A DNA stretch of 64,000 nucleotides from an uncultured Bacteroidia bacterium (GTDB taxonomy: Bacteria; Bacteroidota; Bacteroidia; Bacteroidales; UBA932): NCBI GenBank assembly GCA_902785825.1, contig CACZZZ010000017.1:62001-126000 (forward strand), given 5' to 3'. Under the pieces are notes generated by a model. The model had not been told where the DNA came from. It saw only the letters and a list, made by a program, of their open reading frames with translations, and ran no database searches. Of this stretch, positions 26,111 to 35,363 are shown piece by piece (within the stretch, counting starts at the first letter, position 1; every line of letters starts with the position of its first letter). A program made the position numbers and the translations under genes.

Positions 26111-26725
26111 ATGAAACGTTTATTTACAATTGTTTGCACCATGGTGGCGCTTTCCTCGGGAGTCTTCGCCCAGACGGCTCAGGAGATTGTCGAGAGGATG
26201 GATCAGGAGATTAACAAGGGAGAGACCCTGGGGACAGCCTTGACCATGACCATGAAGATGCCGATCATCGGTGAAATCTCGACCCGTATCTGGACCTTGG
26301 GTGACAAGAGCAAGGCTGAAATGGAAGGTAAGGGTGAGAAGAGCACAGTTTGGTATGACAAGGATGTGTCATGGACTTATACTCCCAAGGATAATGAGAT
26401 AGTGATCAAAAAAGTAGAATCTGAAGAAAACCAGGAAAAGGATCTGGCCAGCGGTGTCACAGAAGGGTATAAGGTGTCCATCACCGGGGAAACTGCCGAT
26501 AGATGGATCCTCAAGTGCAAGAAATTAAGAAGCAATGACGACAAGGGCGATCCTAAACGGATGGACCTGATCGTGTCCAAGAAGACATATCTTCCGATCA
26601 GCCTGAACGCCAAGGCCAGCATCATCAAGATCACTCTCAGTGACTATGTCATCGGGGTATCACCTGAGGAGGTGGCTTTTGACCCTTCGGCATTTCCCGG
26701 AGTCAAAATCACCGACCAGAGATAA
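26111..26725 (+). CDS. LolA-like outer-membrane lipoprotein carrier
   Basis: A 204-residue periplasmic protein with signal peptide MKRLFTIVCTMVALSSGVFA. The unclosed-barrel fold of LolA/LppM-like carriers is suggested by the sequence order: AQEIVERMDQEI, TMTMKMPIIGEISTRIWTLG, STVWYDKDVSWTYTPKDNEI, and the late MDLIVSKKTYLPISL. The central STVWYDKDVSWTY corresponds to the LolA 'DGkxlWvYdp' strand. It may ferry lipoproteins or another lipid. The gene follows the esterase closely and ends just before a hairpin shared with the convergent pheS gene. Confidence 0.75.
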   Translation: MKRLFTIVCTMVALSSGVFAQTAQEIVERMDQEINKGETLGTALTMTMKMPIIGEISTRIWTLGDKSKAEMEGKGEKSTVWYDKDVSWTYTPKDNEIVIKKVESEENQEKDLASGVTEGYKVSITGETADRWILKCKKLRSNDDKGDPKRMDLIVSKKTYLPISLNAKASIIKITLSDYVIGVSPEEVAFDPSAFPGVKITDQR

Positions 26726-26753
26726 AAAGGTGCAGGGGGATCCCTCTACACCT
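26721..26753 (-). terminator. Terminator of the pheS operon
   Basis: AGGTG-AG-GGGATCCC-CT-CACCT (26728-26753) forms a long near-perfect hairpin that includes the pheS stop codon, followed on the minus strand by TTTTTATC. It may also slow the convergent LolA transcript. Confidence 0.75.
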
Positions 26754-27780
26754 CTATCGCCGTCTTGAACTGGGAAAGGAATCTCAGGTCGTTCTCGAAA
26801 TAATGGCGAAGGTCATTGACCTGCCATTTCAGCATAGCGATTCGCTCGAGGCCCATGCCGAAGGCGAATCCGCTGTATTTCTTACTGTCGATTCCGGAGG
26901 CCTCGAGGACATTGGGGTCAACCATTCCGCAACCCAGGATCTCCAGCCAGCCTGTTCCCTTGCAGATGTTGCAACCCTTGCCGTGGCAGATGTTGCAGCT
27001 GACGTCAACCTCGCTTGAAGGCTCGGTGAACGGGAAGTAAGACGGCCTCATGCGGATCGCCGTGTCGGGACCGAACATCTCGCGGGCGAAAAGCAGGATC
27101 GCCTGCTTAAGGTCGGCGAAGGTGACATTCTCGTCAATATAAAGCCCTTCCACCTGATGGAATATGCAGTGGGCGCGGGCGGAGATAGCCTCGTTGCGGA
27201 ACACCCTTCCGGGGCAGATGACCCTGATGGGAAGTTTCATTGTCTCCATCGCGCGCACCTGCACTGAAGAAGTGTGGGTCCTCAAAAGAAGCGGATTGAG
27301 GTGGCCTGCGGACACGAAGAAAGTGTCCTGCATGTCCCTGGCCGGGTGGTTCGGAGGGAAATTGAGGGCCTCGAACACATGGTAGTCATCCTCGATCTCC
27401 GGACCTTCCGCCACGTCGTAACCGAATTTGCGGAATATGTCCACAATCTCCTGGCGGACAATCGAGACGGGATGCCTTGAGCCGAGAGCGAAAGGAGTAC
27501 CTGGCATGCTCAGATCCTCTTTGGGGCCTTCGGCGGTGGCAGAGGACGCGGTCTTATCCTTGAGTTCCTCAATCTTGGCCGCTGCGGCCTGCTTGAGCTC
27601 ATTGAGCTTTCTTCCGAATTCCCTCTTGAGATCCGGACTGCAAGTCCTGAAATCCTCGAACAACTTAGTGATCTCACCCTTCTTTCCGAGAAGCCTTACC
27701 CTGGCTTCCTCAACTTCCTTTGCGTTGGCGGCCTTCAACTCGGCAACCTGCGCGAGCAACTTTTCAATCGCTTCTTTCAT
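26746..27780 (-). CDS. pheS: Phenylalanyl-tRNA synthetase alpha subunit
   Basis: 344 residues, the usual length. The N-terminal coiled coil (residues 1-90) binds tRNA. Class II motifs follow: motif 1 around HPVSIVRQEIVDIF, motif 2 in PGRVFRNEAISARAH and FHQVEGLYID, and motif 3 in GFAFGMGLERIAML. A four-Cys segment (CNICHGKGCNICKGTGW) lies before motif 3, as in Bacteroidota PheS. It charges tRNA-Phe together with PheT, which is not in the window. A small periplasmic protein gene is 15 nt upstream in the same operon. Confidence 0.97.
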   Translation of the reverse strand: MKEAIEKLLAQVAELKAANAKEVEEARVRLLGKKGEITKLFEDFRTCSPDLKREFGRKLNELKQAAAAKIEELKDKTASSATAEGPKEDLSMPGTPFALGSRHPVSIVRQEIVDIFRKFGYDVAEGPEIEDDYHVFEALNFPPNHPARDMQDTFFVSAGHLNPLLLRTHTSSVQVRAMETMKLPIRVICPGRVFRNEAISARAHCIFHQVEGLYIDENVTFADLKQAILLFAREMFGPDTAIRMRPSYFPFTEPSSEVDVSCNICHGKGCNICKGTGWLEILGCGMVDPNVLEASGIDSKKYSGFAFGMGLERIAMLKWQVNDLRHYFENDLRFLSQFKTAIEV

Positions 27781-27795
27781 TATATTCCTGAGATT

Positions 27796-28221
27796 TTACT
27801 TGACTTTGGTTGTGGCTTCCAGCATCTTAGCTTTCCGCTTGTCGCGGGCCTTCTTCTCCCTTGCGGCGCCTTGCTTGAGGTATTTCTCCCACTGCTCTTC
27901 ATTCATGATCTTATGCATCGCCTCATAGATCTTGTCGGCCCACTTGTCGCTGGCCTTGGTGTAGAGATCCGTATTGGACACCTTGGCCTCCTGAAGAGCG
28001 TCCAGCTCGGCCTGGAGGGCATGGTAGTCGTGGGTGAGGATAGAGTCGGCATAGAAGGTCTGCCAGTCCTCGAGCTTAAGAGAGGACTCGAGTTTCTCAA
28101 CCTCCTTCTGGATGAACTCCACCATCTTTTTCTCCTTCTCCTCGGGACTCATTTGCTCCTGGGCAAAGGCGGTTCCGACCGAAAAGAGAAGGGCTATGGC
28201 CGCGAACAATATTTTTTTCAT
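27796..28221 (-). CDS. Small periplasmic helical protein of unknown function
   Basis: About 141 residues from the ATG at 28221, which begins a signal peptide MKKILFAAIALLFSVGTAFA. The mature protein is charged and helical (MSPEEKEKKMVEFIQKEVEK, MNEEQWEKYLKQ), with a basic tail of alternating Lys and Arg (EKKARDKRKAKM). The heptad-like spacing suggests a coiled coil. Such small secreted helical proteins sit before pheS in several Bacteroidales, but I know of no assigned role. It lies at the start of the pheS transcript, behind a consensus promoter. Confidence 0.75.
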   Translation of the reverse strand: MKKILFAAIALLFSVGTAFAQEQMSPEEKEKKMVEFIQKEVEKLESSLKLEDWQTFYADSILTHDYHALQAELDALQEAKVSNTDLYTKASDKWADKIYEAMHKIMNEEQWEKYLKQGAAREKKARDKRKAKMLEATTKVK

Positions 28222-28251
28222 ATCTTTACAGTTCATTATTATATCAACAGA

Positions 28252-28282
28252 CAAAAGTAATCAATAATCGAATAATCACAAA
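28252..28282 (-). promoter_or_regulatory. Promoter of the small-protein/pheS operon
   Basis: On the minus strand TTTG (28279-28282), 19 nt, TACTTTTG (28252-28259): a complete consensus promoter 30 nt upstream of the first gene. Its -33 box abuts the start codon of the divergent dipeptidase gene. Confidence 0.85.
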
Positions 28283-30028
28283 ATGACAAGGAAAGCAATC
28301 TTCGCCGCCGCTCTCGCCGCCACGGCCATTCTCGCCGGGGGGATAAGGAGCAAAGCCTGTACCAACATCATCGTGACAAGGGGTGCCAGTGCTGACAACT
28401 CTAACATCATCTCTTACGCAGCCGACTCGCATGTGCTTTACGGCGAGCTTTATTTCCATCCCGCCGCCATGTGGAAGGCCGGCACGATGCTGGATGTCGT
28501 GGACTGGGACTCTTACCGTCCCTTGGGCAGTATTCCCCAGGTCGCCCATACCTACAAGACGGTAGGCAATATGAATGAGCATCAGCTCATTATCGGCGAG
28601 ACCACTTGGGGTGGCCGCCGTGAGCTCCACGATCCGGCCGGAATCATGGACTACGGTTCCTTGATCTACATCACCCTCCAGAGGGCCAAGACCGCGAGAG
28701 AGGCCATCCAGACCATTATCGATCTGGCTAATGAATATGGTTACGCCTCCTCAGGCGAGTCCTTCTCGATAGCCGACAAAGACGAGGCTTGGGTTATGGA
28801 TCTCGTCGGTAAGGGTCCTGACAACAAGGGTATCAACTATGTGGCTATCAGGATTCCTGACGGCTACATCTGCTCCCACGCCAACCAGGCCCGCATCCAG
28901 ACTTTCCCCCAGAATGACCCCGAGAACTGTATTTTCGCTCCCGGGATGATCGAATTCGCAAGGGAGAAGGGCTGGTTCAGCGGCGAGGACAAGGACTTTG
29001 ACTTCACCGCCGCTTTCGGCCCTGTTGATTTCGGTGGAGCCAGGGGTTGTGACGCCCGCGCCTGGAGCGCCTTCAACATCTTGACTGGAGGTGAGTTCAC
29101 TTATGAGAAAGACGGGAAAATGGTCACCGAGCCGGCTTCCGCTTATTATGATTATATCACCGGGAAAGACCTGTCCCGCAGACTTCCTTTGTTCGTGAAA
29201 CCTTCGAAGAAGATCACTGTGAAGAATGTGGCTGATGCTATGAGGGATCACTTTGAGGGAACTCCGCTTGACATGACAACCGACATCGGAGCCGGTGGAA
29301 ACGCGCTTCCTTACCGCTGGAGGCCTATGGGCTTCTCCAAGGACGGCTGGAGCTACACCAACGAGAGGGCGATAGCCACCCAGCAGACCGGTTTCTGGTT
29401 TGTCGCCCAGGCCAGGCATGACCTTCCTGATGTCGTTGGAGGAATCATCTGGTTCGGCACCGATGATGCCGCCACCTCTTACCTTACCCCGATATATTCC
29501 AACACCAACGAGGTCCCCGAGTGTTTCAGGGAGGGCAACGGCAACATGCTGGAATATTCAAAGACCGCCTCTTTCTGGATCAACAACCGTGTGGCCAACG
29601 ATTGCTACAAGGCTTACAACATGATGGCTCCGACTGTCCGTGAGGCGATCGATAAGTTTGAGAATGAGCAGCTTCTGACAAAAGTCCCCGAGATGGATGC
29701 CAAGGCCCTCGCCGCTTACAACGCTATCGTCACCAAGATTGGCAAGAAAGATCCCGCTGCCAAGGATTGGTTCGCCCCTGTCAAGAAGCTGTTGACTGAA
29801 TATTCTGTCGGTACCGCGCAGAAGCAGTTCGAGAATTGGGTGGCTCTTGAGGAGATGATAACCGTCAAGTTCATCGACGGTAACGTCAAGGCCCAGAACG
29901 AGGACGGCAGTTTCAAGCATTCGAAATATAACGCCGGAACTCCGGCGGGGATTACCAATCCCGGTTATACCGAGAAGTGGAAAGAGGCTGTCATCAAAGA
30001 CCACGGTGACGTCATCCGGGTCAGGTGA
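28283..30028 (+). CDS. C69-family secreted dipeptidase
   Basis: 581 residues. Peptidases of family C69 are N-terminal-nucleophile enzymes: after cleavage of the leader, Cys26 in KACTNIIVTRGASADNS becomes the catalytic N-terminal residue. Further family segments are ISYAADSHVLYGELYFHPA, IGETTWGGRRELHDPAG and the internal SFSIADKDEAWVMDL. The C-terminal half is helical. It cleaves dipeptides, probably in the periplasm. The gene overlaps the next one (S46 homologue) at TGATG, so a peptide-degradation operon is likely, with a sugar kinase as third gene. Confidence 0.92.
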   Translation: MTRKAIFAAALAATAILAGGIRSKACTNIIVTRGASADNSNIISYAADSHVLYGELYFHPAAMWKAGTMLDVVDWDSYRPLGSIPQVAHTYKTVGNMNEHQLIIGETTWGGRRELHDPAGIMDYGSLIYITLQRAKTAREAIQTIIDLANEYGYASSGESFSIADKDEAWVMDLVGKGPDNKGINYVAIRIPDGYICSHANQARIQTFPQNDPENCIFAPGMIEFAREKGWFSGEDKDFDFTAAFGPVDFGGARGCDARAWSAFNILTGGEFTYEKDGKMVTEPASAYYDYITGKDLSRRLPLFVKPSKKITVKNVADAMRDHFEGTPLDMTTDIGAGGNALPYRWRPMGFSKDGWSYTNERAIATQQTGFWFVAQARHDLPDVVGGIIWFGTDDAATSYLTPIYSNTNEVPECFREGNGNMLEYSKTASFWINNRVANDCYKAYNMMAPTVREAIDKFENEQLLTKVPEMDAKALAAYNAIVTKIGKKDPAAKDWFAPVKKLLTEYSVGTAQKQFENWVALEEMITVKFIDGNVKAQNEDGSFKHSKYNAGTPAGITNPGYTEKWKEAVIKDHGDVIRVR

Positions 30029-32049
30029 TGAGGAAACTGAAAGCGATAGTTTTCGCTATTCTTGTCATCCTACCTTCCGCGGCGTGGGCTGATGAGGGTC
30101 TTTGGCTTATCCAGGACTTGAACAGCGCTCTGGAGAAGAGGATGGTCGAGCGCGGGCTCAAGATGTCCGCTAAGGCGATTTATGACATGGATTCTCCGGG
30201 AGCCGGTGTTGCTGACGCTGTCGTCTCCCTGGGGGGCAGATATTCAGGAGCCTTTGTCTCAGACAAGGGGCTTTTCCTGACAAGCGGTATTCCCGCCGCG
30301 GCCTTTATCGGAAGACTTGGAGATGCGGGAAAGGATCTCCTCAAGGATGGGTTCTGGGCTGCCAGTGAACAGCATGAGATTCCTGTTCCCGGTGAGAAGG
30401 TATATTCCCTCAGGAGGGTCTTTGATGTCACGGAGGAGTTCAAGGGACTCGAGTCCCAGCTCGGAGATCCCGCCCAAGCGTCTCACCGCCTGGAAATGGC
30501 TTATGCTGAGGCGACTAAGCTTACTTGTTACGCACATATCTATTGGGAGGGGGAGAAGGTTTATGTCTGCGCTTATAAAGTCTATGATGACGTGCGGCTT
30601 GTCGCCGCTCCACCCGCCTACGCCATCAATCCGGAAGGGGAGTCAGGGAAGTGGGCATGGCCGGTTTCCAGATGTGATTTCTCTCTCTTCAGGGTCTTCG
30701 AGAACGGTCAGCCGGCGAAGATAGCTTCTTCACTCCTGGTGTCGGTGGACGGATATTCAAAAGACTCATTCGCCGCTGTGGCGGGATACCCCGCAGCTAC
30801 ACGACGGGCTTTGTCGGCAGCGGAATATCGCTTCAGGAACCAGGTGACAAGGCCTATGTCGGCTCTTACCGGAGGCAAGCGTCTGTCCATACTTGAGAAG
30901 TGGATCGCCGAGGAACCCTCGCTAAAGGCCAAGTACTCTTCCCGGGCGGCGAGACTCAAGGAAGATCTCTCTGTCGATGCGGCAAGCCAGGCTCTTGAGA
31001 ACAGTCTCGGACTTCAAGATAAGAAAGCGGCCAAAGACGGGCAAATCCAATCTAAAGTTGATAAGGATCAGGCGTTTAGAGGACGTTGGTATGGTCTTGT
31101 AGATCAGCTGGACAAGTCTTTCAGCCAGATAGTTCCCGGAGAGAAGGACAAGCTTTGGAGAGAGGAAACCCTTGTGAAAGGCACCTTCGCTGGTAGTTAT
31201 CTTCTGCGAGCGGCTTCGGCCGCCAATGTGAAGGAGGCTTCTGAGATTATCTTTTCCGCCATTCGTGACACCGACCCGAAGGTTGAGAAAGAGTTGCTCG
31301 CCTATGCGATATCAGAATTCTTCACCAACTTGGATCTGAGGTACTTCGGCCCTTATCAGAGATGGATCCAGGATCGTTTCGGCTACGATTGGGAAGCGGC
31401 CGCGGATTATCTCTGGAGCAGGAGCCTGCTGTCAAAGCCTTCTGTCACCTCAGAGTTGGAATCAGTCGATGACGTGAAAGACGATTCTCTCTACAAATTC
31501 TTGACAGACAGTCCTTTGGTGATATACAACCTGTCCGACGGACATGATGCCAAGAAAGATGCGGCGGATGCCGCCGCCAAGGAGTATGCGAAGGCTCGTT
31601 ATTGGGCGGGAATCAGGACTTATGATCCTGATTATCCTGACGGGGACAGTACTTTGAGGCTCTCCTTCGGCTCCGCTGACGGAAGTCTGACAACTCCTGA
31701 CATGCTTCTTGAACGCGCCCAGGGCAAGTCTTCCGCCGCTTGGAGGGCCGCTATCGAGAAGGACTTCTGGGGCCGCTGGGGTTTCAAGGTGGACGGCAAA
31801 AAGCACAAGATGGCTACTTGCTTCAAGATCAACACTGACTTCGCGGGCGGCATGGAGGGATCTCCGGTTCTGGATTCGTACGGAAGGCTCATAGGCGTGG
31901 TCTCAGGCGGCACTCCCGAAGGAGTGGCGGCAAGGGAAGCGTATTTCGATGGGGCGGGTTGCGTCTGCGTTGACATCAGGTTCATCCTGTGGACCATAGA
32001 CCGCTATGCCCGTCATAAACGTGTGCTTAAGGAATTTGTGATTGACTGA
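30028..32049 (+). CDS. S46 dipeptidyl-peptidase homologue lacking the catalytic histidine
   Basis: 673 residues from the ATG at 30028 overlapping the upstream stop (GTG at 30025 is an alternative). A signal peptide ends at about residue 21. The protein aligns along its length with the DPP7/DPP11 family: GLWLIQDLN, then SGAFVSDKGLFLTS, DLLKDGFWAAS, CDFSLFRVF with the triad Asp, and GGMEGSPVLDSYGRLIGV with the nucleophile Ser612. However, where active members read TNHHCG this one has TSGIPA (residues 85-90), so both histidines are lost. The segment after Ser612 (VSGGTPEG) also departs from the usual FDGN. It is probably inactive as a serine peptidase and may bind peptides. Middle of the C69-S46-PfkB operon. 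Confidence 0.85.
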   Translation: MRKLKAIVFAILVILPSAAWADEGLWLIQDLNSALEKRMVERGLKMSAKAIYDMDSPGAGVADAVVSLGGRYSGAFVSDKGLFLTSGIPAAAFIGRLGDAGKDLLKDGFWAASEQHEIPVPGEKVYSLRRVFDVTEEFKGLESQLGDPAQASHRLEMAYAEATKLTCYAHIYWEGEKVYVCAYKVYDDVRLVAAPPAYAINPEGESGKWAWPVSRCDFSLFRVFENGQPAKIASSLLVSVDGYSKDSFAAVAGYPAATRRALSAAEYRFRNQVTRPMSALTGGKRLSILEKWIAEEPSLKAKYSSRAARLKEDLSVDAASQALENSLGLQDKKAAKDGQIQSKVDKDQAFRGRWYGLVDQLDKSFSQIVPGEKDKLWREETLVKGTFAGSYLLRAASAANVKEASEIIFSAIRDTDPKVEKELLAYAISEFFTNLDLRYFGPYQRWIQDRFGYDWEAAADYLWSRSLLSKPSVTSELESVDDVKDDSLYKFLTDSPLVIYNLSDGHDAKKDAADAAAKEYAKARYWAGIRTYDPDYPDGDSTLRLSFGSADGSLTTPDMLLERAQGKSSAAWRAAIEKDFWGRWGFKVDGKKHKMATCFKINTDFAGGMEGSPVLDSYGRLIGVVSGGTPEGVAAREAYFDGAGCVCVDIRFILWTIDRYARHKRVLKEFVID

Positions 32050-32050
32050 T

Positions 32051-32977
32051 ATGCGAAAAGTTATCGGGATAGGGGAGACGGTCTATGACATTGTCTTCAA
32101 AGGCGGCCAGCCGACAGCGGCTGTTCCTGGTGGATCTACCTTCAACTCAATGATTTCCATCGGTAGATGTAGCATTCCGGCGGATTTCCTCTCCGAGGTG
32201 GGAGACGATCATGTGGGCTCCATCATCAGAGAATTTATGTCTCAAAACGGGGTGGATCCGGGTTTCGTGAATATCCTGCCGGGCAAGACTCCGCTTTCCC
32301 TGGCCTTCCTGGACGAGAATAATGACGCGACATACACCTTCTACCGTGATCCGGTGAGTGAGCGTCCTGATTTCATATATCCCTCGATCGAGCCGGGCGA
32401 CATCGTCCTGTTCGGGTCATTCTATGCCCTTAATCCCGCCTGTCGTCCCCAAGTAGAACGGTTCCTTGAATATGCGAAGTCTTCCGGAGCGATCCTCTAT
32501 TACGATGTCAATTTCCGTCCCTCCCATGTCAAGGATCTCGGGAATATCGGGAACGCCCTTTGGGAGAATCTTTCTCTTGCGGATGTCGTGAGGGGAAGCC
32601 ACGAGGATTTCAGAACCTTGTTCGGGATGGAAGATGCCGCTGAGGTCTATCAGGAAAAGATAAAGCCCCGATGTGGGAATTTCATCTGCACATACGGGGC
32701 TGAACCTCTTAAGTTATTTGCTTCTAATGGTTTCCGGGGTGAATATCCTGTCGCTCCGGTCAAGACGGTCAGCACCATCGGTGCCGGGGACAGTTTCAAC
32801 GCCGGTTTTATCTATGGGCTTGTCAAGGGTGACATTACCCGCGAGGCGCTTCAGGGTGGGCTCGCTGCCGCTGAATGGGATACCATTATCGGTTTCGCCC
32901 AACGCTTCTCCGCCTCCTGCTGCCAGTCCTCATTCAACTACATCAATCCGGAACTCGCAGCCAATCTTCGGTTTTAA
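32051..32977 (+). CDS. PfkB-family carbohydrate kinase
   Basis: 308 residues from the ATG at 32051, one base after the previous stop. The ribokinase-type fold is shown by VIGIGETVYDIVF at the N-terminus, PGGSTFNSMISIGR (sugar-binding glycines), and the C-terminal anion hole/catalytic motif STIGAGDSFNAGFIYGLV, where Asp is the base. A YYDVNFRPSH strand precedes the ATP site, as in fructokinases and 2-keto-3-deoxygluconate kinases. Substrate cannot be fixed. It is the last gene of the peptidase operon and is followed by an inverted-repeat element, not by a simple terminator. Confidence 0.9.
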   Translation: MRKVIGIGETVYDIVFKGGQPTAAVPGGSTFNSMISIGRCSIPADFLSEVGDDHVGSIIREFMSQNGVDPGFVNILPGKTPLSLAFLDENNDATYTFYRDPVSERPDFIYPSIEPGDIVLFGSFYALNPACRPQVERFLEYAKSSGAILYYDVNFRPSHVKDLGNIGNALWENLSLADVVRGSHEDFRTLFGMEDAAEVYQEKIKPRCGNFICTYGAEPLKLFASNGFRGEYPVAPVKTVSTIGAGDSFNAGFIYGLVKGDITREALQGGLAAAEWDTIIGFAQRFSASCCQSSFNYINPELAANLRF

Positions 32978-32984
32978 GCCGGTT

Positions 32985-33068
32985 CCACGTCAGGATACCT
33001 GACCACGGCCGCGTCCATTCTCGCTTCGCTGCGGCTGAGTACGGCCTTAGGCCAGTATCCTGACGTGG
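32985..33068. repeat. Intergenic inverted repeat with REP-like core
   Basis: CCACGTCAGGATAC (32985-32998) and its perfect reverse complement GTATCCTGACGTGG (33055-33068) flank 56 nt that contain CTCGCTTCGCTGCGGCTGAG. The outer flanks CCGGTTCCA and TGGAACGG also nearly pair. It sits between the convergent PfkB and ClpB genes and could end transcription from both sides or be a mobile repeat unit. Confidence 0.65.
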
Positions 33069-33086
33069 GGTGTCTGGAACGGATTG

Positions 33087-35282
33087 TCAGGATTTGTCGC
33101 GCAGGACGATGCTGCCGGCGGCTGAATCGACCTGGATGACAGAGTCTTTATGGACCTTGCCGGCGAGAATCTCCTTGGCAAGCTGGTTCACGAGCTCCCT
33201 CTGCATCAACCGCTTGATCGGCCTGGCTCCATAAGCGGGGTCGTAACCACCCTGGACCATCCAGTCTTCGAATGCCGGCGTGAACTCTATAGTCACACCC
33301 TCTTCTGACAACCTGTCCTGAAGCTGACGCATCTGGATGTGGAGAATGTCCCGGATGTCACTCCTGGTCAGAGGGTCGAACATGATTATCTCGTCGATCC
33401 TGTTGAGGAACTCCGGACGGACAGTCATCTTAAGGACATCCATCACCTTGTCCTTACACTCTTCCAGCATCTCCCTCCTCCGGGCGATCGCCTTCATCTC
33501 TTCCATAGGATCCGCTCCGGGAAGACCCACGTCGGGCAGTTTCTCCATGTAGCCGGAGATGATGTCCGAGCCGGCGTTGGAAGTCATGATAAGGATAGTG
33601 TTCTTGAAGTCCACGGTGCGGCCCTTATTGTCGGTCAGACGGCCGTCGTCAAGTACCTGCAGCAGGACATTGAACACATCCGGGTGGGCTTTCTCAATCT
33701 CGTCCAGCAATATTACCGAATATGGTTTCCTCCGGACGGCTTCGGTCAGCTGGCCACCCTCATCGTAGCCTACGTATCCCGGAGGCGCTCCCACAAGGCG
33801 GCTGACGGTGTGGCGCTCTTGGTATTCGCTCATGTCGATTCGGGTGATCATGTTCTCGTCGTTGAAGAGGAACTCAGCGAGGGCCTTGGCCAGCTCGGTC
33901 TTTCCGACGCCAGTCGTTCCCATAAAGAGGAACGATCCGATAGGCCTTTTCTCATTGGAAAGTCCTGCCCTTGAACGCCTTACGGCATCCGCCACAGCCT
34001 GGATGGCCTGATCCTGGCCGACGACTCTCTTGTGGAGCTCGGTCTCGATGCGGAGCAGTTTCTCCTTTTCGCTCTCAAGCATCTTCTGTACGGGGATGCC
34101 TGTCCACTTGGCCACAACCTCAGCGATGTCCTGAGGAGTGACCGCCTCGGTCACGATCGGATCTTTGATGGCGTCCTGTTTGGCTGAAAGCTCATCGATG
34201 GTTTTCTGGATCTCAGCCATCTTGCCGTAGCGCAGCTCAGCGACCTTGCCATAGTCTCCGGCTCTCTCCGCTGCGGCGGCCTCGATCTTATAGTCTTCCA
34301 TCTTCTGGCGGGCCTCCTGGAGACCTGAGAGGATCTCTTTCTCGTCGTTCCAGCGCTTCATAAGAGCGTCCCGGGCGGCGGTCTTGTCGGCTAACTCCTT
34401 CTCGATTTTCTCTGATTTCAAGGAGGTTCCCTCACGTTTGACAGCCTCTTTCTCGATCTCGAGCTGACGGATGTCGCTGTTGAGTTCCGCCAATGGCTCC
34501 GGAACGGAGTTCATCTCGAGCCTCAGCTTTGAAGCCGCCTCGTCCACAAGGTCGATGGCCTTGTCCGGGAGGAAACGGTTGGTGATGTACCTGTGGGACA
34601 GGTTGACGGCGGCGATCAGGGCGTCGTCCTCTATCTTCACCCGATGGTGGTTCTCATATTTCTCCTTAAGTCCCCTCAGGATGGCGATAGACTCGGCGGT
34701 CGATGGCTCATCGACCATGACCATCTGGAAACGCCTCTCAAGGGCCTTGTCCGTCTCGAAATATTTCTGGTACTCGTCCAGGGTCGTGGAGCCGATGGTT
34801 CTCAGCTCGCCTCTCGCCAAGGCAGGTTTAAGAATATTCGAGGCATCCATCGCTCCCGAGGTCCTTCCGGCACCTACAAGGGTGTGGATCTCATCGATGA
34901 AAAGGATTATCTCTCCGGCGCTGTCCACCACTTCCTTGACGACGCCTTTGAGCCTCTCCTCGAATTCTCCCTGGTACTTAGCTCCGGCGATCAGGGCTCC
35001 CATGTCCAGGGAATATACTTTCTTGCTTTTGAGGTTCTCCGGCACGTCGCCGTCTATTATTTTCTGGGCGATACCCTCGGAAATGGCGGTTTTGCCGACT
35101 CCCGGTTCTCCCACGAGGATCGGGTTGTTCTTAGTCCTTCGGCTCAAGATCTGAAGGACTCTTCTTATTTCGTCGTCCCTGCCGATGACAGGGTCGAGTT
35201 TTCCTTGCGAAGCTTGCTCATTAAGGTTGATGGCGAACTTCGGAAGGAACTGCAAATTGTTGTTATTGTTTCTGTTGTCCAT
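33087..35282 (-). CDS. clpB: ClpB-type disaggregase lacking the N-terminal domain
   Basis: 731 residues, against about 860 for full ClpB. It starts with MDNRNNNNN and enters at once into the linker and first AAA domain ([14 protein letters not shown]; Walker A GEPGVGKT at 58-65; Walker [11 protein letters not shown]). A middle coiled-coil domain follows (about 255-385, [20 protein letters not shown]), then the second AAA domain with GTTGVGKTE near 457 and [14 protein letters not shown]. The M-domain and the absence of a ClpP-binding IGF/L loop mark it as ClpB, not ClpA/C. The missing N-domain helps substrate binding but is dispensable for core disaggregation. The start follows a hairpin by 6 nt. 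Confidence 0.92.
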   Translation of the reverse strand: MDNRNNNNNLQFLPKFAINLNEQASQGKLDPVIGRDDEIRRVLQILSRRTKNNPILVGEPGVGKTAISEGIAQKIIDGDVPENLKSKKVYSLDMGALIAGAKYQGEFEERLKGVVKEVVDSAGEIILFIDEIHTLVGAGRTSGAMDASNILKPALARGELRTIGSTTLDEYQKYFETDKALERRFQMVMVDEPSTAESIAILRGLKEKYENHHRVKIEDDALIAAVNLSHRYITNRFLPDKAIDLVDEAASKLRLEMNSVPEPLAELNSDIRQLEIEKEAVKREGTSLKSEKIEKELADKTAARDALMKRWNDEKEILSGLQEARQKMEDYKIEAAAAERAGDYGKVAELRYGKMAEIQKTIDELSAKQDAIKDPIVTEAVTPQDIAEVVAKWTGIPVQKMLESEKEKLLRIETELHKRVVGQDQAIQAVADAVRRSRAGLSNEKRPIGSFLFMGTTGVGKTELAKALAEFLFNDENMITRIDMSEYQERHTVSRLVGAPPGYVGYDEGGQLTEAVRRKPYSVILLDEIEKAHPDVFNVLLQVLDDGRLTDNKGRTVDFKNTILIMTSNAGSDIISGYMEKLPDVGLPGADPMEEMKAIARRREMLEECKDKVMDVLKMTVRPEFLNRIDEIIMFDPLTRSDIRDILHIQMRQLQDRLSEEGVTIEFTPAFEDWMVQGGYDPAYGARPIKRLMQRELVNQLAKEILAGKVHKDSVIQVDSAAGSIVLRDKS

Positions 35283-35288
35283 AATAAA

Positions 35289-35314
35289 AGTCCGACCCGA
35301 AAAGGGGCCGGACT
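35289..35314 (-). terminator. Hairpin with T-rich tail between secG and clpB
   Basis: AGTCCG-CCC / GGG-CGGACT pair around a short loop; on the minus strand the stem is followed by TTTTATTATG, where ATG is the clpB start. It looks like the secG terminator, yet it would also form the 5' end of any clpB transcript coming from upstream. Confidence 0.65.
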
Positions 35315-35363
35315 AATAAAAGTCAAAATATGTTCCAACAGAGTCGGACTGACAGTTTGTCAG

